From: JALYGK01 sp036259835
Lineage (GTDB): Bacteria; Actinomycetota; UBA4738
Direction: 5' to 3'
Assembly (NCBI GenBank): GCA_036259835.1
Contig: DATABA010000086.1
Coordinates: forward strand, 1-15,898
DNA: 15,898 nt
The notes under the pieces were generated by a model, which did not search any database, was not told the DNA's origin, and worked only from the letters and a program-made list of their open reading frames with translations. Positions within the stretch are counted from its first letter, which is position 1. Every line of letters begins with the position of its first letter. Made by a program: the position numbers and the translations under genes. Shown piece by piece: positions 6,388 to 12,733 of this stretch.

Positions 6388-7389
6388 ATGCGAGTCCTGG
6401 GCGTCGAGACATCCTGTGACGAGACCGCCGTGGCGGTGGTCGAGGACGGGCAGAAGCTTCTCTCGAACCTGCTGGCGAGCCAGGTTCACCTGCACGAGAA
6501 GTTCGGCGGGGTCGTGCCTGAAGTTGCGGCGCGTGCCCACGTCGAGAACATCAACCCGTTGATCACGATGGCCCTGACGGAGGCCGGGATGTGGGTGATG
6601 GACATCGAAGCGGTGGCCGTCACGGTCGGCCCCGGTCTGGTGGGGGCGCTGCTCGTTGGGATCGCCGCGGCGAAGGCCATCGCCCTTGCCCTGGATGTGC
6701 CGTTCATCGGCGTCAACCACATGGAGGGGCACATCTACGCGAACTTCCTGGACCGGGAACCTCTGTCTGACCCATACGTGTCGTTTCTGGTGTCGGGTGG
6801 GCACACGATGCTGGTGTACGTCCCCGAACCGCACCGCTACGAGGTCCTCGGTCAAACGCTAGACGACGCGGCCGGCGAGGCGTTCGACAAGATCGCCCGG
6901 TTCATCGGACTGGGGTTCCCGGGAGGGCCGGCGATCGATGCGCTGGCGAAGAGAGGTAACGCTTCGGCGATCCGGTTCCCGCGAGCGGCGACGGAGCGTG
7001 GCTATGACTTTTCGTTGTCCGGCCTGAAGACCGCCGTCGTCCGGTACGTCAAAGACGCGAGGGCCAGAGGCGACGAAATCAAGGAGGCCGATCTGGCGGC
7101 GTCGTTCCAGGAAGCGATCGTCGAAGTGCAGGTGAACAAGACCATCGCCGCCGCCCGCGACAAGGGAGTGCGGAAGATCGTTCTTGGAGGCGGCGTCGTG
7201 GCAAACACGCGCCTTCGGAAGCTGATGGGCCAGAAGGCGAAGGAAAACAAACTGGAGCTGTTGGTCCCGCCCATCGAGCTCTGCACCGACAACGCGGCGA
7301 TGATCGCGTGCGCCGGCTACCACCGCTTGCAGCGTGGAGAGACCACGGACCTCGAGGTCGGCGCCTCACCCAACCTCCCTCTTGCATGA
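6388..7389 (+). CDS. tsaD: tRNA N6-adenosine threonylcarbamoyltransferase TsaD
   Basis: Catalytic subunit that transfers the threonylcarbamoyl group from threonylcarbamoyl-AMP to A37 of tRNA. The 333-residue product is of usual length. Motifs: MRVLGVETSCDETAVAVVE, GGVVPEVAARAHVENINPLI, GPGLVGALLVG (81-91), metal ligands His111 and His115 in VNHMEGHIYAN, and Asp301 in CTDNAAMIA; FPGGPAIDALA and YDFSLSGLKTAV are also present. The ATG lies 3 bases after the rimI TAG, with GAGG at 6375-6378 as a modest ribosome binding site. With tsaB and tsaE it completes the TsaBDE set; the TsaC enzyme that makes the activated substrate is not in this window. Confidence 0.97.
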   Translation: MRVLGVETSCDETAVAVVEDGQKLLSNLLASQVHLHEKFGGVVPEVAARAHVENINPLITMALTEAGMWVMDIEAVAVTVGPGLVGALLVGIAAAKAIALALDVPFIGVNHMEGHIYANFLDREPLSDPYVSFLVSGGHTMLVYVPEPHRYEVLGQTLDDAAGEAFDKIARFIGLGFPGGPAIDALAKRGNASAIRFPRAATERGYDFSLSGLKTAVVRYVKDARARGDEIKEADLAASFQEAIVEVQVNKTIAAARDKGVRKIVLGGGVVANTRLRKLMGQKAKENKLELLVPPIELCTDNAAMIACAGYHRLQRGETTDLEVGASPNLPLA

Positions 7390-7413
7390 CGGCTCCGGAC
7401 CGGGGCTCCTCAC

Positions 7414-7419
7414 TATGCT
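7414..7419 (+). promoter_or_regulatory. Probable -10 element (TATGCT) for a leaderless GTG start
   Basis: TATGCT ends 6 bases before GTG 7426, so transcription would begin at or next to the start codon. No Shine-Dalgarno sequence precedes the GTG, which fits leaderless translation, common in actinobacteria. A -35 element is not recognisable. Confidence 0.5.
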
Positions 7420-7425
7420 TGCGCC

Positions 7426-8007
7426 GTGCTCGTAGCTGAACTCGGCTCATCGACCACGGCGTTCCTCATCGTCGCCGGCATTCCGGTCGCGGTGCTCCTT
7501 CTCGCGGTGGTGTGGGTGGCCCCGAAATGGTCCGCCACCGTTCGGGCCGGCTCTTCGCTGGTGCTGGTCGCCTTAATCGGACTCGGCGTCTGGACCGTCT
7601 TTCAGTCCGCCGGCCCGGACGCAGAGGCGTCTCCTCCGTTGACCGCCTTCATGCCCCGCGGTTCCGCACCTCCGGCCCAGCAGCCCGCGCCTGGTCCACA
7701 GGCACCTCGGCCCGCCCCGTGCCGGCCATCGGGAACTGAGGTTGAGGTCACGGCGCGAAATCTCGCGTTCGACAAGGACTGCCTGGCGGCGCCGGCGGAC
7801 ACGGCCTTCGCCATCCGGTTCGACAATGCCGACGCCGGGGTGCCTCACAACGTCAGCATCCTTTCCGGTAACCAGCCTCGGTTCACGGGGGAGATCATCA
7901 ACGGGCCGGAGGTCGTCAGTTATCGCGTGAACGCGCTCGAACCAGGGACGTTCGACTTCCGGTGCGATGTCCATCCGCAGATGCGGGGCACGTTCGTCGT
8001 CCAATAG
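7426..8007 (+). CDS. Membrane-anchored cupredoxin-domain protein
   Basis: Putative type 1 copper protein. The 193-residue product has two hydrophobic segments (about 12-31 and 42-59), a Pro/Ala-rich linker (about 68-101) and a C-terminal cupredoxin-like domain (about 104-193), which should lie outside the membrane. Candidate copper ligands follow the blue-copper pattern: His141 in VPHNVSI, then Cys180, His183 and Met186 in CDVHPQM. Cys99 and Cys119 could form a disulfide. Such domains carry electrons or bind copper; a partner cannot be named. The GTG start has no ribosome binding site but sits just behind a -10-like hexamer. The gene lies between tsaD and groES, which is not a functional link I can explain. 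The copper-binding call follows from the four residues; redox activity is inferred. Confidence 0.85.
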   Translation: MLVAELGSSTTAFLIVAGIPVAVLLLAVVWVAPKWSATVRAGSSLVLVALIGLGVWTVFQSAGPDAEASPPLTAFMPRGSAPPAQQPAPGPQAPRPAPCRPSGTEVEVTARNLAFDKDCLAAPADTAFAIRFDNADAGVPHNVSILSGNQPRFTGEIINGPEVVSYRVNALEPGTFDFRCDVHPQMRGTFVVQ

Positions 8008-8045
8008 CCGCCCCGGCGCCGCCCAGAGCATCAGCAAAGCTCTCG

Positions 8046-8075
8046 TTGACTGTCTGACGTACCCCTCGATATCCT
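8046..8075 (+). promoter_or_regulatory. Sigma-A promoter of groES-groEL
   Basis: TTGACT (8046-8051) and TATCCT (8070-8075) are separated by 18 bases and resemble the TTGACA/TATAAT consensus. The start of transcription would fall near 8082, inside the CIRCE operator, which is the usual arrangement for HrcA-repressed chaperonin genes. Confidence 0.75.
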
Positions 8076-8076
8076 T

Positions 8077-8103
8077 TTAGCACTCAGGCACCCAGAGTGC
8101 TAA
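8077..8103 (+). promoter_or_regulatory. CIRCE operator (HrcA binding site)
   Basis: TTAGCACTC (8077-8085), a 9-base spacer, and GAGTGCTAA (8095-8103) match the CIRCE consensus at every position of both arms. In known systems the HrcA repressor binds this element and is released on heat stress. hrcA itself is not in the window. Confidence 0.97.
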
Positions 8104-8133
8104 GTGACGTCCCGGAAGAAAAAGGAGGGGGAG

Positions 8134-8430
8134 ATGGCGAAGTTCGGTATCAAGCCGCTCGAAGACCGAGTGGTCGTCAAGCCGATCGAGGAGGAGGAGA
8201 CCACGGCCTCCGGCCTGGTCATCCCGGACACGGCAAAGGAGAAGCCCACCGAGGGCGAGGTCATCGCGGTGGGCCCGGGCCGGTTCGAGGACGGGAACCG
8301 CGTTCCGCTGGACGTGAAGGTCGGGGACAAGGTCATTTATTCGAAGTACGGCGGCAACGAGTACAAGTACAAGGGCGAGGAGTACGTGATCCTTCAGTCC
8401 CGCGACATCTACGCCGTCGTCGAGAGCTAG
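8134..8430 (+). CDS. groES: Co-chaperonin GroES
   Basis: Seven-subunit lid of the GroEL chaperonin, which closes the folding chamber. The 98-residue product has the standard GroES fold motifs: IKPLEDRVVVKPIEEEETTASGL, with the mobile loop covering about residues 17-35; VGPGR; VKVGDKVIYSKYGG; and the C-terminal EEYVILQSRDIYAVVE. ATG 8134 is supported by AAGGAGG (8122-8128) 5 bases upstream; an in-frame GTG at 8104 would fall immediately after the CIRCE element and is not used. groEL follows after 12 bases, so the two form one operon under the promoter and CIRCE operator upstream. Confidence 0.98.
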   Translation: MAKFGIKPLEDRVVVKPIEEEETTASGLVIPDTAKEKPTEGEVIAVGPGRFEDGNRVPLDVKVGDKVIYSKYGGNEYKYKGEEYVILQSRDIYAVVES

Positions 8431-8442
8431 GGGGACGACCGG

Positions 8443-10071
8443 ATGCCAGCGAAGGAACTGAAGTTCGACGAGGAGGCCAGGCGCGCCCTCGAGCGCGGCA
8501 TCGACCATCTGGCCAACACGGTGGCGGTCACGCTCGGCCCCAGAGGACGAAACGTCGTCCTGGACAAGAAGTGGGGCGCGCCGACCATCACGAACGACGG
8601 CGTGACCATCGCCAAGGAGATCGAGCTGGAGGACCCGTGGGAGAACATGGGCGCCCAGCTCGCCAAGGAGGTCGCGACCAAGACCAACGACGTGGCCGGT
8701 GACGGCACCACGACCGCAACGGTCCTGGCCCGCGAGATGGTTCGCCTGGGCATGAAGAACGTCGCCGCGGGCGCCAACCCCATGGGCCTGAAGCGCGGCA
8801 TCGAGCGCGGCGTGGCGGCTGCGGTCGAGCACATCGGCAAGCAGGCCCGCGACGTCCAGGGCCGTGAGGAGATCGCCCACGTGGCGGCCATCTCCGCCGC
8901 CGACCGGGAGATCGGCGAGACCATCGCCGAGGCCTTCGAGAAGGTCGGCAAGGACGGCGTCATCACCGTCGAGGAGTCCCAGACGTTCGGGATCGAGCTG
9001 GAGTTCGTGGAGGGAATGCAGTTCGACAAGGGCTACATCTCCCCGTACTTCGTGACCGACCAGGACCGGATGGAGACCGTCTTCGACGACCCGTACATCC
9101 TGCTGGTGGGCAAGAAGATCTCGAGCGTCCAGGAGCTGCTCCCATTGCTGGAGAAGATGGCGCAGACCGGCAAGCCTCTGGTCATCGTGGCGGAGGACGT
9201 GGAGGGCGAGGCCCTCGCCACGCTCGTAGTGAACAAGATCCGAGGCACGTTCCAATCCGTGGCGGTCAAGGCGCCCGGCTTCGGAGACCGGCGCAAGGCC
9301 ATGCTCCAGGACATGGCGATCCTGACCGGTGGCCAGGTCGTCTCCGAGGAAGTGGGCATCAAGCTGGAGAACATGAACCTCGACATGCTCGGACGGGCCC
9401 GGCGCGTGGTGGTTAGCAAGGACGACACGACCATTGTCGAGGGCCAGGGCGACGCCGAGGACATCAAGGGCCGGATCAACCAGATCAAGGCCGAGATCGA
9501 CCGAACCGACTCCGACTGGGACCGCGAGAAGCTCCAGGAGCGGCTGGCGAAGCTCTCCGGGGGCGTCGCGCTGATCAAGGTCGGCGCTGCCACGGAGGTC
9601 GAGCTCAAGGAGAAGAAGCACCGCATCGAGGACGCGGTCTCGGCGACCCGCGCGGCCATCGAGGAAGGCATCGTTCCCGGTGGCGGTGTGACGCTGATTC
9701 GCGCCGAAGAGGCGGTGGACCCGACCGGTGCGCTCGGCCTGTCAGGCGACGAGGCCACTGGCGCAACGATCGTTCGCCGGGCGCTCCAGGAGCCGTCTCG
9801 GCTGATTGCGGACAACGCCGGATACGAGGGCGCCGTTGTCGTCGAGCGGATCCGCGGCGAATCCGGCGCGTTCGGGTTCGAGGCCGCTCGAGGTGACTGG
9901 GGCGACATGCTGAAGTTCGGCGTGATCGACCCGGCGAAGGTGACGCGATCAGCCCTTCAGAACGCCGCTTCCATCGCGGCTCTGGTCCTCACCACGGAGA
10001 GCGCCGTGGTGGAGAAGCCGGAGGAAGAGGACGCCGCCGCTACTGGCGCAGGGCACGGCCACATGCACTAG
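8443..10071 (+). CDS. groEL: 60 kDa chaperonin GroEL (GroEL1-like, short His-containing tail)
   Basis: ATP-driven double-ring chaperonin. The 542-residue product has normal length and all hallmarks: VTLGPRGRNVVLDKKWGAP (29-47), ATP-site GDGTTTATVLA with Asp87, a complete apical domain (about 190-370), the ATPase Asp397 in IEDAVSATRAA and EEGIVPGGGV. Instead of the Gly-Met-rich tail of E. coli GroEL it ends GAGHGHMH. The groES-linked GroEL1 of mycobacteria also has a His-rich tail, so this is probably the GroEL1 type, although the His stretch here is short. The start has AGGGGGA (8429-8435) 7 bases upstream. Expression is under the CIRCE promoter with groES, and a strong terminator follows the stop codon. 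Confidence 0.97.
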   Translation: MPAKELKFDEEARRALERGIDHLANTVAVTLGPRGRNVVLDKKWGAPTITNDGVTIAKEIELEDPWENMGAQLAKEVATKTNDVAGDGTTTATVLAREMVRLGMKNVAAGANPMGLKRGIERGVAAAVEHIGKQARDVQGREEIAHVAAISAADREIGETIAEAFEKVGKDGVITVEESQTFGIELEFVEGMQFDKGYISPYFVTDQDRMETVFDDPYILLVGKKISSVQELLPLLEKMAQTGKPLVIVAEDVEGEALATLVVNKIRGTFQSVAVKAPGFGDRRKAMLQDMAILTGGQVVSEEVGIKLENMNLDMLGRARRVVVSKDDTTIVEGQGDAEDIKGRINQIKAEIDRTDSDWDREKLQERLAKLSGGVALIKVGAATEVELKEKKHRIEDAVSATRAAIEEGIVPGGGVTLIRAEEAVDPTGALGLSGDEATGATIVRRALQEPSRLIADNAGYEGAVVVERIRGESGAFGFEAARGDWGDMLKFGVIDPAKVTRSALQNAASIAALVLTTESAVVEKPEEEDAAATGAGHGHMH

Positions 10072-10090
10072 CGCGTCGAGTCGCAAATCG

Positions 10091-10134
10091 AAGAAGCGAG
10101 AGGGGGCCGGTTCGCCGGCCCCCTCTCTTCTTGC
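10091..10134 (+). terminator. Rho-independent terminator after groEL
   Basis: GAGAGGGGGCCGG (10098-10110) and CCGGCCCCCTCTC (10115-10127) form a perfect 13-bp stem closed by the tetraloop TTCG, followed by a T-rich tail TTCTTGCTCT. AAGAA at 10091-10095 can extend the stem with TTCTT (10128-10132) across a two-base bulge. It ends the groES-groEL transcript and could also limit read-through from the convergent - strand gene. Confidence 0.9.
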
Positions 10135-10187
10135 TCTCGGTTGAATGCTCGGGTGCGCGCGTTGGCAAACAGCCGCAGCGGCGACCG

Positions 10188-10583
10188 TCAGCTCGGCGGG
10201 CGCTCCTGGGCTGCCACGAAGAGCCCCCAAACCAGCGAGGCCCCGAACGCCGCACTCGCGGCGGCGAGGAGCCACCACGGAAGGGCAGATGCTCCAGAAG
10301 GGCCGAACAGCGCGCGCAGCAAGGAGACGATGGCGAAACCGGCGGCGCCGATGACGAAGGCCCATGACCACCACCACACCTCTTCGATCCGGTGGCCCAT
10401 GAGAACCATCAGCATGGCGGCCACCACGGCCCCTACGCCGGCCAGACGCGGACCCACGTAGTCGGGCAGCTCGAGCTGCTGGAGCACCACCACCAGCAGG
10501 AAGCGGGGTGCGATCGCCAGAAAAAGGCCGGTCAACACGAATGCGGCCGCGCCCAGGTACAGCGTCCGCCGGAGCGAATTCAT
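10188..10583 (-). CDS. Small four-helix integral membrane protein, function unknown
   Basis: I do not recognise a family. The 131-residue product has four hydrophobic segments at about residues 8-26, 44-63, 70-90 and 101-125, with short polar loops (RRTLY at the start, ELPDYVGPRL, GHRIEEVWWW, AQERPPS at the end). Such regular amphipathy and alternation of helices argue for real coding on this strand; the + strand frames across it read as Arg/Pro/His-rich shadow protein. It starts at an ATG whose complement is 10581-10583, with only a weak GAAAG nearby, and a -10-like TATTGT (10598-10593 on this strand) suggests a nearly leaderless message. It converges on groEL and diverges from the AlkP-family gene. 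It is the only - strand gene seen in the window. Confidence 0.7.
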   Translation of the reverse strand: MNSLRRTLYLGAAAFVLTGLFLAIAPRFLLVVVLQQLELPDYVGPRLAGVGAVVAAMLMVLMGHRIEEVWWWSWAFVIGAAGFAIVSLLRALFGPSGASALPWWLLAAASAAFGASLVWGLFVAAQERPPS

Positions 10584-10665
10584 CGCTTTCGTACAATAGT
10601 GAGGCTTGATCCGGCGCCGTGTTGAGGCGCATCGCTCCAGACCTCTCGATCACGGAAAGGCTCGA
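10584..10665. promoter_or_regulatory. Divergent promoter region with overlapping -10 elements
   Basis: The bases GTACAATAGT (10591-10600) hold TACAAT (10592-10597) reading rightwards toward the AlkP-family gene and TATTGT (10598-10593) reading leftwards toward the membrane protein gene. The two candidate -10 hexamers overlap by five bases. Neither has a convincing -35 element. The rightward message would carry a leader of about 60 bases with Shine-Dalgarno GGAAAGG (10654-10660) just before ATG 10666. Confidence 0.45.
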
Positions 10666-12057
10666 ATGACACAAGGTCCTCGCGTGGCCGTAATTGGGTT
10701 GGACTGCGTGACCCCGCAGTTCCTCTTCGATCAATTCGCCGACGAGATGCCCGCGCTGACCCAGCTCATGGCTCGGGGCCTCCACGCAGAGCTCGAGAGT
10801 GTCACGCCCCCCATCACCGTTCCGGGTTGGGCTTGTTCCATGACCGGCAAGAGCCCCGGTCAGCTTGGGATCTATGGGTTCAGGAACCGGAAGGACACCA
10901 GCTACGAGGGTCTTTCCATCGCCACCAGCAACGCCGTAAAGGAGCCGGCGGTGTGGGATGAGCTCGCGAGGACCGGGAGAAAGTCGGTCCTGATCGGAGT
11001 TCCTCCCGGGTACCCGCCGCGTCCGGTCGAGGGGTGGCGGGTGTCGTGCTTCCTGACCCCTCCCTCTGCCAGGGAATTCACCTATCCGGCGGAGCTTCGA
11101 ACGGAGATCGAGGATGAGCTCGGCGGTGAGGATTACATCTTCGACATTCCGAACTTTCGAGAAGCCGGCGAGGAGCACGTCCTGGAACAGGTGTTCGCCA
11201 TGACGGAACGCCGTTTCCGGGTGGCGTGCCGCCTGGCGAAAACGAAGCCGTGGGACTTCTTCATGCTGGTCGAGATGGGACCGGACCGGCTCCATCACGT
11301 GTTCTGGCATCACGTGGATCCGAAACATCCAAAGCACGAGCCTGGCAACAGGTTCGAGACGTCGTTCAGGGACTACTACCGGTTTCTCGACCGGCACATC
11401 GGTCTTCTGCTCGAGGCGATCCCTGACGACACGGTGATCTTCGTCATGTCGGATCACGGCGCCAGGCCCATGATCGGGGGAGTCTGCTTGAACGAGTGGC
11501 TGGCTCGTGAGGGGTACCTGCATTTCACCGAACCCCTCGCGGGGCCGACCCCGATGGCCAAGGCGCCCGTCGACTGGCGGCGGACGGTCGCGTGGGGAGA
11601 CGGTGGCTACTACGGGCGCCTGTTCTTGAACGTGAAGGACCGTGAGCCCCACGGGGTGGTCGAGCCGTCGCGATACGAGGAGATCCGGGACGAGCTCCTT
11701 GCCACCCTCGAGGCGATGCGAGGACCGGATGGTCTGCCGCTGGGGAATCGGGTTTTCAAGCCCGAACATGTCTATAGCCAGGTCGCGGGTGTGGCGCCGG
11801 ACCTGATCATCTATTTCGGAGACCTGGAATGGCGTTCCGTGGGACAGGTCGGAACCGGCGAGGTCTTCACGTACGAGAACGACACCGGTCCGGACGGCGC
11901 AAACCATGACCGTACGGGGGTGCTCGTCATGGCCGGAGCGCCGGGACAACCGACAGGACCCCAGAAGCCGCGACGGCTCATCGACGTGGGGCCATCCATC
12001 CTGTCGCTGTACGGACTGCCGCCAATTGAAGGTGCCGAAGGAAGGAGTTTTCTGTGA
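10666..12057 (+). CDS. AlkP-superfamily phosphohydrolase/phosphomutase-like protein
   Basis: Metal-dependent hydrolase of the alkaline phosphatase superfamily (type I phosphodiesterase/nucleotide pyrophosphatase branch, the COG3379-like group); substrate unknown. The 463-residue product keeps a full two-metal site: Asp13 (VIGLDC), nucleophile Thr51 (PPITVPGW), Asp207 and His211 (GPDRLHH), Asp263 and His264 (MSDHGA) and His414 (GANHDRTG). Group-typical stretches include TGKSPGQLGIYGFRNR, GVPPGYPPRPV, WGDGGYYGRLFLNVK and APDLIIYFGDLEWRSVG. No signal peptide is seen, so it is likely cytoplasmic. ATG 10666 is supported by GGAAAGG 5 bases upstream; an upstream TTG at 10606 has no such support. Its TGA overlaps the GTG start of the APS-kinase-like gene (GTGA), so the two products are probably made together. 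Phosphodiesterase, pyrophosphatase and mutase activity cannot be separated by eye. Confidence 0.88.
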   Translation: MTQGPRVAVIGLDCVTPQFLFDQFADEMPALTQLMARGLHAELESVTPPITVPGWACSMTGKSPGQLGIYGFRNRKDTSYEGLSIATSNAVKEPAVWDELARTGRKSVLIGVPPGYPPRPVEGWRVSCFLTPPSAREFTYPAELRTEIEDELGGEDYIFDIPNFREAGEEHVLEQVFAMTERRFRVACRLAKTKPWDFFMLVEMGPDRLHHVFWHHVDPKHPKHEPGNRFETSFRDYYRFLDRHIGLLLEAIPDDTVIFVMSDHGARPMIGGVCLNEWLAREGYLHFTEPLAGPTPMAKAPVDWRRTVAWGDGGYYGRLFLNVKDREPHGVVEPSRYEEIRDELLATLEAMRGPDGLPLGNRVFKPEHVYSQVAGVAPDLIIYFGDLEWRSVGQVGTGEVFTYENDTGPDGANHDRTGVLVMAGAPGQPTGPQKPRRLIDVGPSILSLYGLPPIEGAEGRSFL

Positions 12058-12599
12058 GGGGATTCACTGTCTGGTTCACCGGACTCTCCGGCGCGGGCAA
12101 GTCAACGCTCGCCGAGATGCTCGAGGAGGAGCTCCGAAAGCGCGGCCTCAAGGTCGAGATGCTGGACGGCGACGTCGTCCGGACCAATCTGTCGAAAGGA
12201 CTTGGATTCTCGAAGGAGGATCGAGACACGAACATTCTTCGGATTGGCTTCGTTGCACAGCTGTTGACTAGGAACGGCGTGGCCACGATCGTCTCCGCGA
12301 TCTCGCCGTACCGGGAAGCCAGAAACAAATGTCGTGAGATGATCGGGGACTTCATCGAAGTGTTCGTCAACGCGCCGCTCGACGTGTGCATCGAGCGAGA
12401 CGTCAAGGGTCTCTACAAGCAGGCCATCGCCGGTGACATTCCGAGTTTCACCGGGGTCTCCGATCCGTACGAGCCGCCGGACAACCCCGATCTCGTTCTG
12501 GAAACGGACGTAATGAGCAAGGAAGAGTGCCTCCAGATGATCCTGGACAAGCTCCAGGAGCGCGGCTACATCGAGGAAAACGCCCGCCTGGCGGTGTAA
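12054..12599 (+). CDS. cysC: Adenylyl-sulfate kinase (APS kinase)-like protein
   Basis: Family reaction: phosphorylation of adenosine 5'-phosphosulfate at the 3'-hydroxyl to give PAPS. The 181-residue product has the P-loop GLSGAGKST (10-18), LDGDVVRTNLSKGLGFSKEDR (37-57), SAISPYREAR (81-90), FVNAPLDVCIERDVKGLY and the lid FTGVSDPYEPPDNP, all in family order. Two positions differ from the CysC text I know best: DGDN reads DGDV and SFISPY reads SAISPY; I believe the DGDV form is common in a subgroup. GTG 12054 overlaps the upstream TGA and has GAAGGAG (12041-12047) 6 bases before it. No ATP sulfurylase, PAPS reductase or sulfite reductase gene is nearby, so a role in sulfate assimilation is not supported by context. 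Fold and kinase activity are secure; the substrate is less so. Confidence 0.85.
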   Translation: MRGFTVWFTGLSGAGKSTLAEMLEEELRKRGLKVEMLDGDVVRTNLSKGLGFSKEDRDTNILRIGFVAQLLTRNGVATIVSAISPYREARNKCREMIGDFIEVFVNAPLDVCIERDVKGLYKQAIAGDIPSFTGVSDPYEPPDNPDLVLETDVMSKEECLQMILDKLQERGYIEENARLAV

Positions 12600-12622
12600 C
12601 GAGGTTCGCCGCCGATCGGTGG

Positions 12623-12651
12623 TCGACTGCCGTTTGTCGCGCTGGTAACGT
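12623..12651 (+). promoter_or_regulatory. Candidate promoter for guaB3-guaA
   Basis: TCGACT (12623-12628; 4 of 6 match to TTGACA) and TAACGT (12646-12651; TAnnnT) are spaced by 17 bases. Transcription would start near 12658, exactly at the ATG of a short leader ORF. This is a moderate match found by eye. Confidence 0.4.
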
Positions 12652-12657
12652 TCCGTC

Positions 12658-12729
12658 ATGGAACACCCTGACGCCTGCCCTTCCCCGGGCGGGCGTTTCG
12701 CGTATTCAGGTCGTTCGGCGCGGAGGTAG
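12658..12729 (+). CDS. Possible 23-codon leader ORF upstream of guaB3
   Basis: ATG 12658 opens a 23-codon frame starting MEHPDACPSPGG and ending with TAG at 12727-12729. The TAG directly follows the guaB3 Shine-Dalgarno sequence (GGAGG, 12722-12726) and lies 4 bases before the guaB3 GTG. It has no ribosome binding site of its own, but a candidate -10 ends 6 bases before its ATG, so it could be read leaderless. It is in a different frame from guaB3 and spans a terminator-like hairpin. A chance ORF of this length is not improbable. Confidence 0.35.
   Translation: MEHPDACPSPGGRFAYSGRSARR
12672..12698 (+). terminator. Terminator-like hairpin between the APS-kinase-like gene and guaB3
   Basis: CGCCTGCCC (12672-12680) pairs with GGGCGGGCG (12687-12695) over a six-base loop TTCCCC, a 9-bp stem with one G-U pair, followed by only TTT. 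It could terminate the upstream operon or act as an attenuator in the guaB3 leader. The short T tail makes it a weaker terminator than the one after groEL. Confidence 0.55.
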
Positions 12730-12733
12730 CCAG

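Noticed and set aside
7382..7387. TTGCAT as -35 for the cupredoxin promoter
   Set aside because: It lies 26 bases from TATGCT, too far for a sigma-A promoter.
8077..9621. A 514-codon open frame on the - strand opposite groES-groEL
   Set aside because: It is a shadow of the chaperonin codon pattern in GC-rich DNA; its sequence is Leu/Asp/His/Val-biased, matches no family I know, and groEL itself is certain.
10141..10461. + strand frames opposite the small membrane protein
   Set aside because: Composition is Arg/Pro/Ala/Thr-rich with no hydrophobic pattern, while the - strand frame gives four clean membrane helices.
9949..11949. A 666-codon open frame on the - strand across the groEL end, the membrane protein and the AlkP gene
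   Set aside because: It crosses the terminator and two well-supported genes and has the Arg/Pro/His-rich make-up of a shadow frame.
12527..12733. Upstream in-frame extension of guaB3
   Set aside because: It overlaps the end of the APS-kinase-like gene and the intergenic hairpin; GTG 12734 has the ribosome binding site and the conserved N-terminus.
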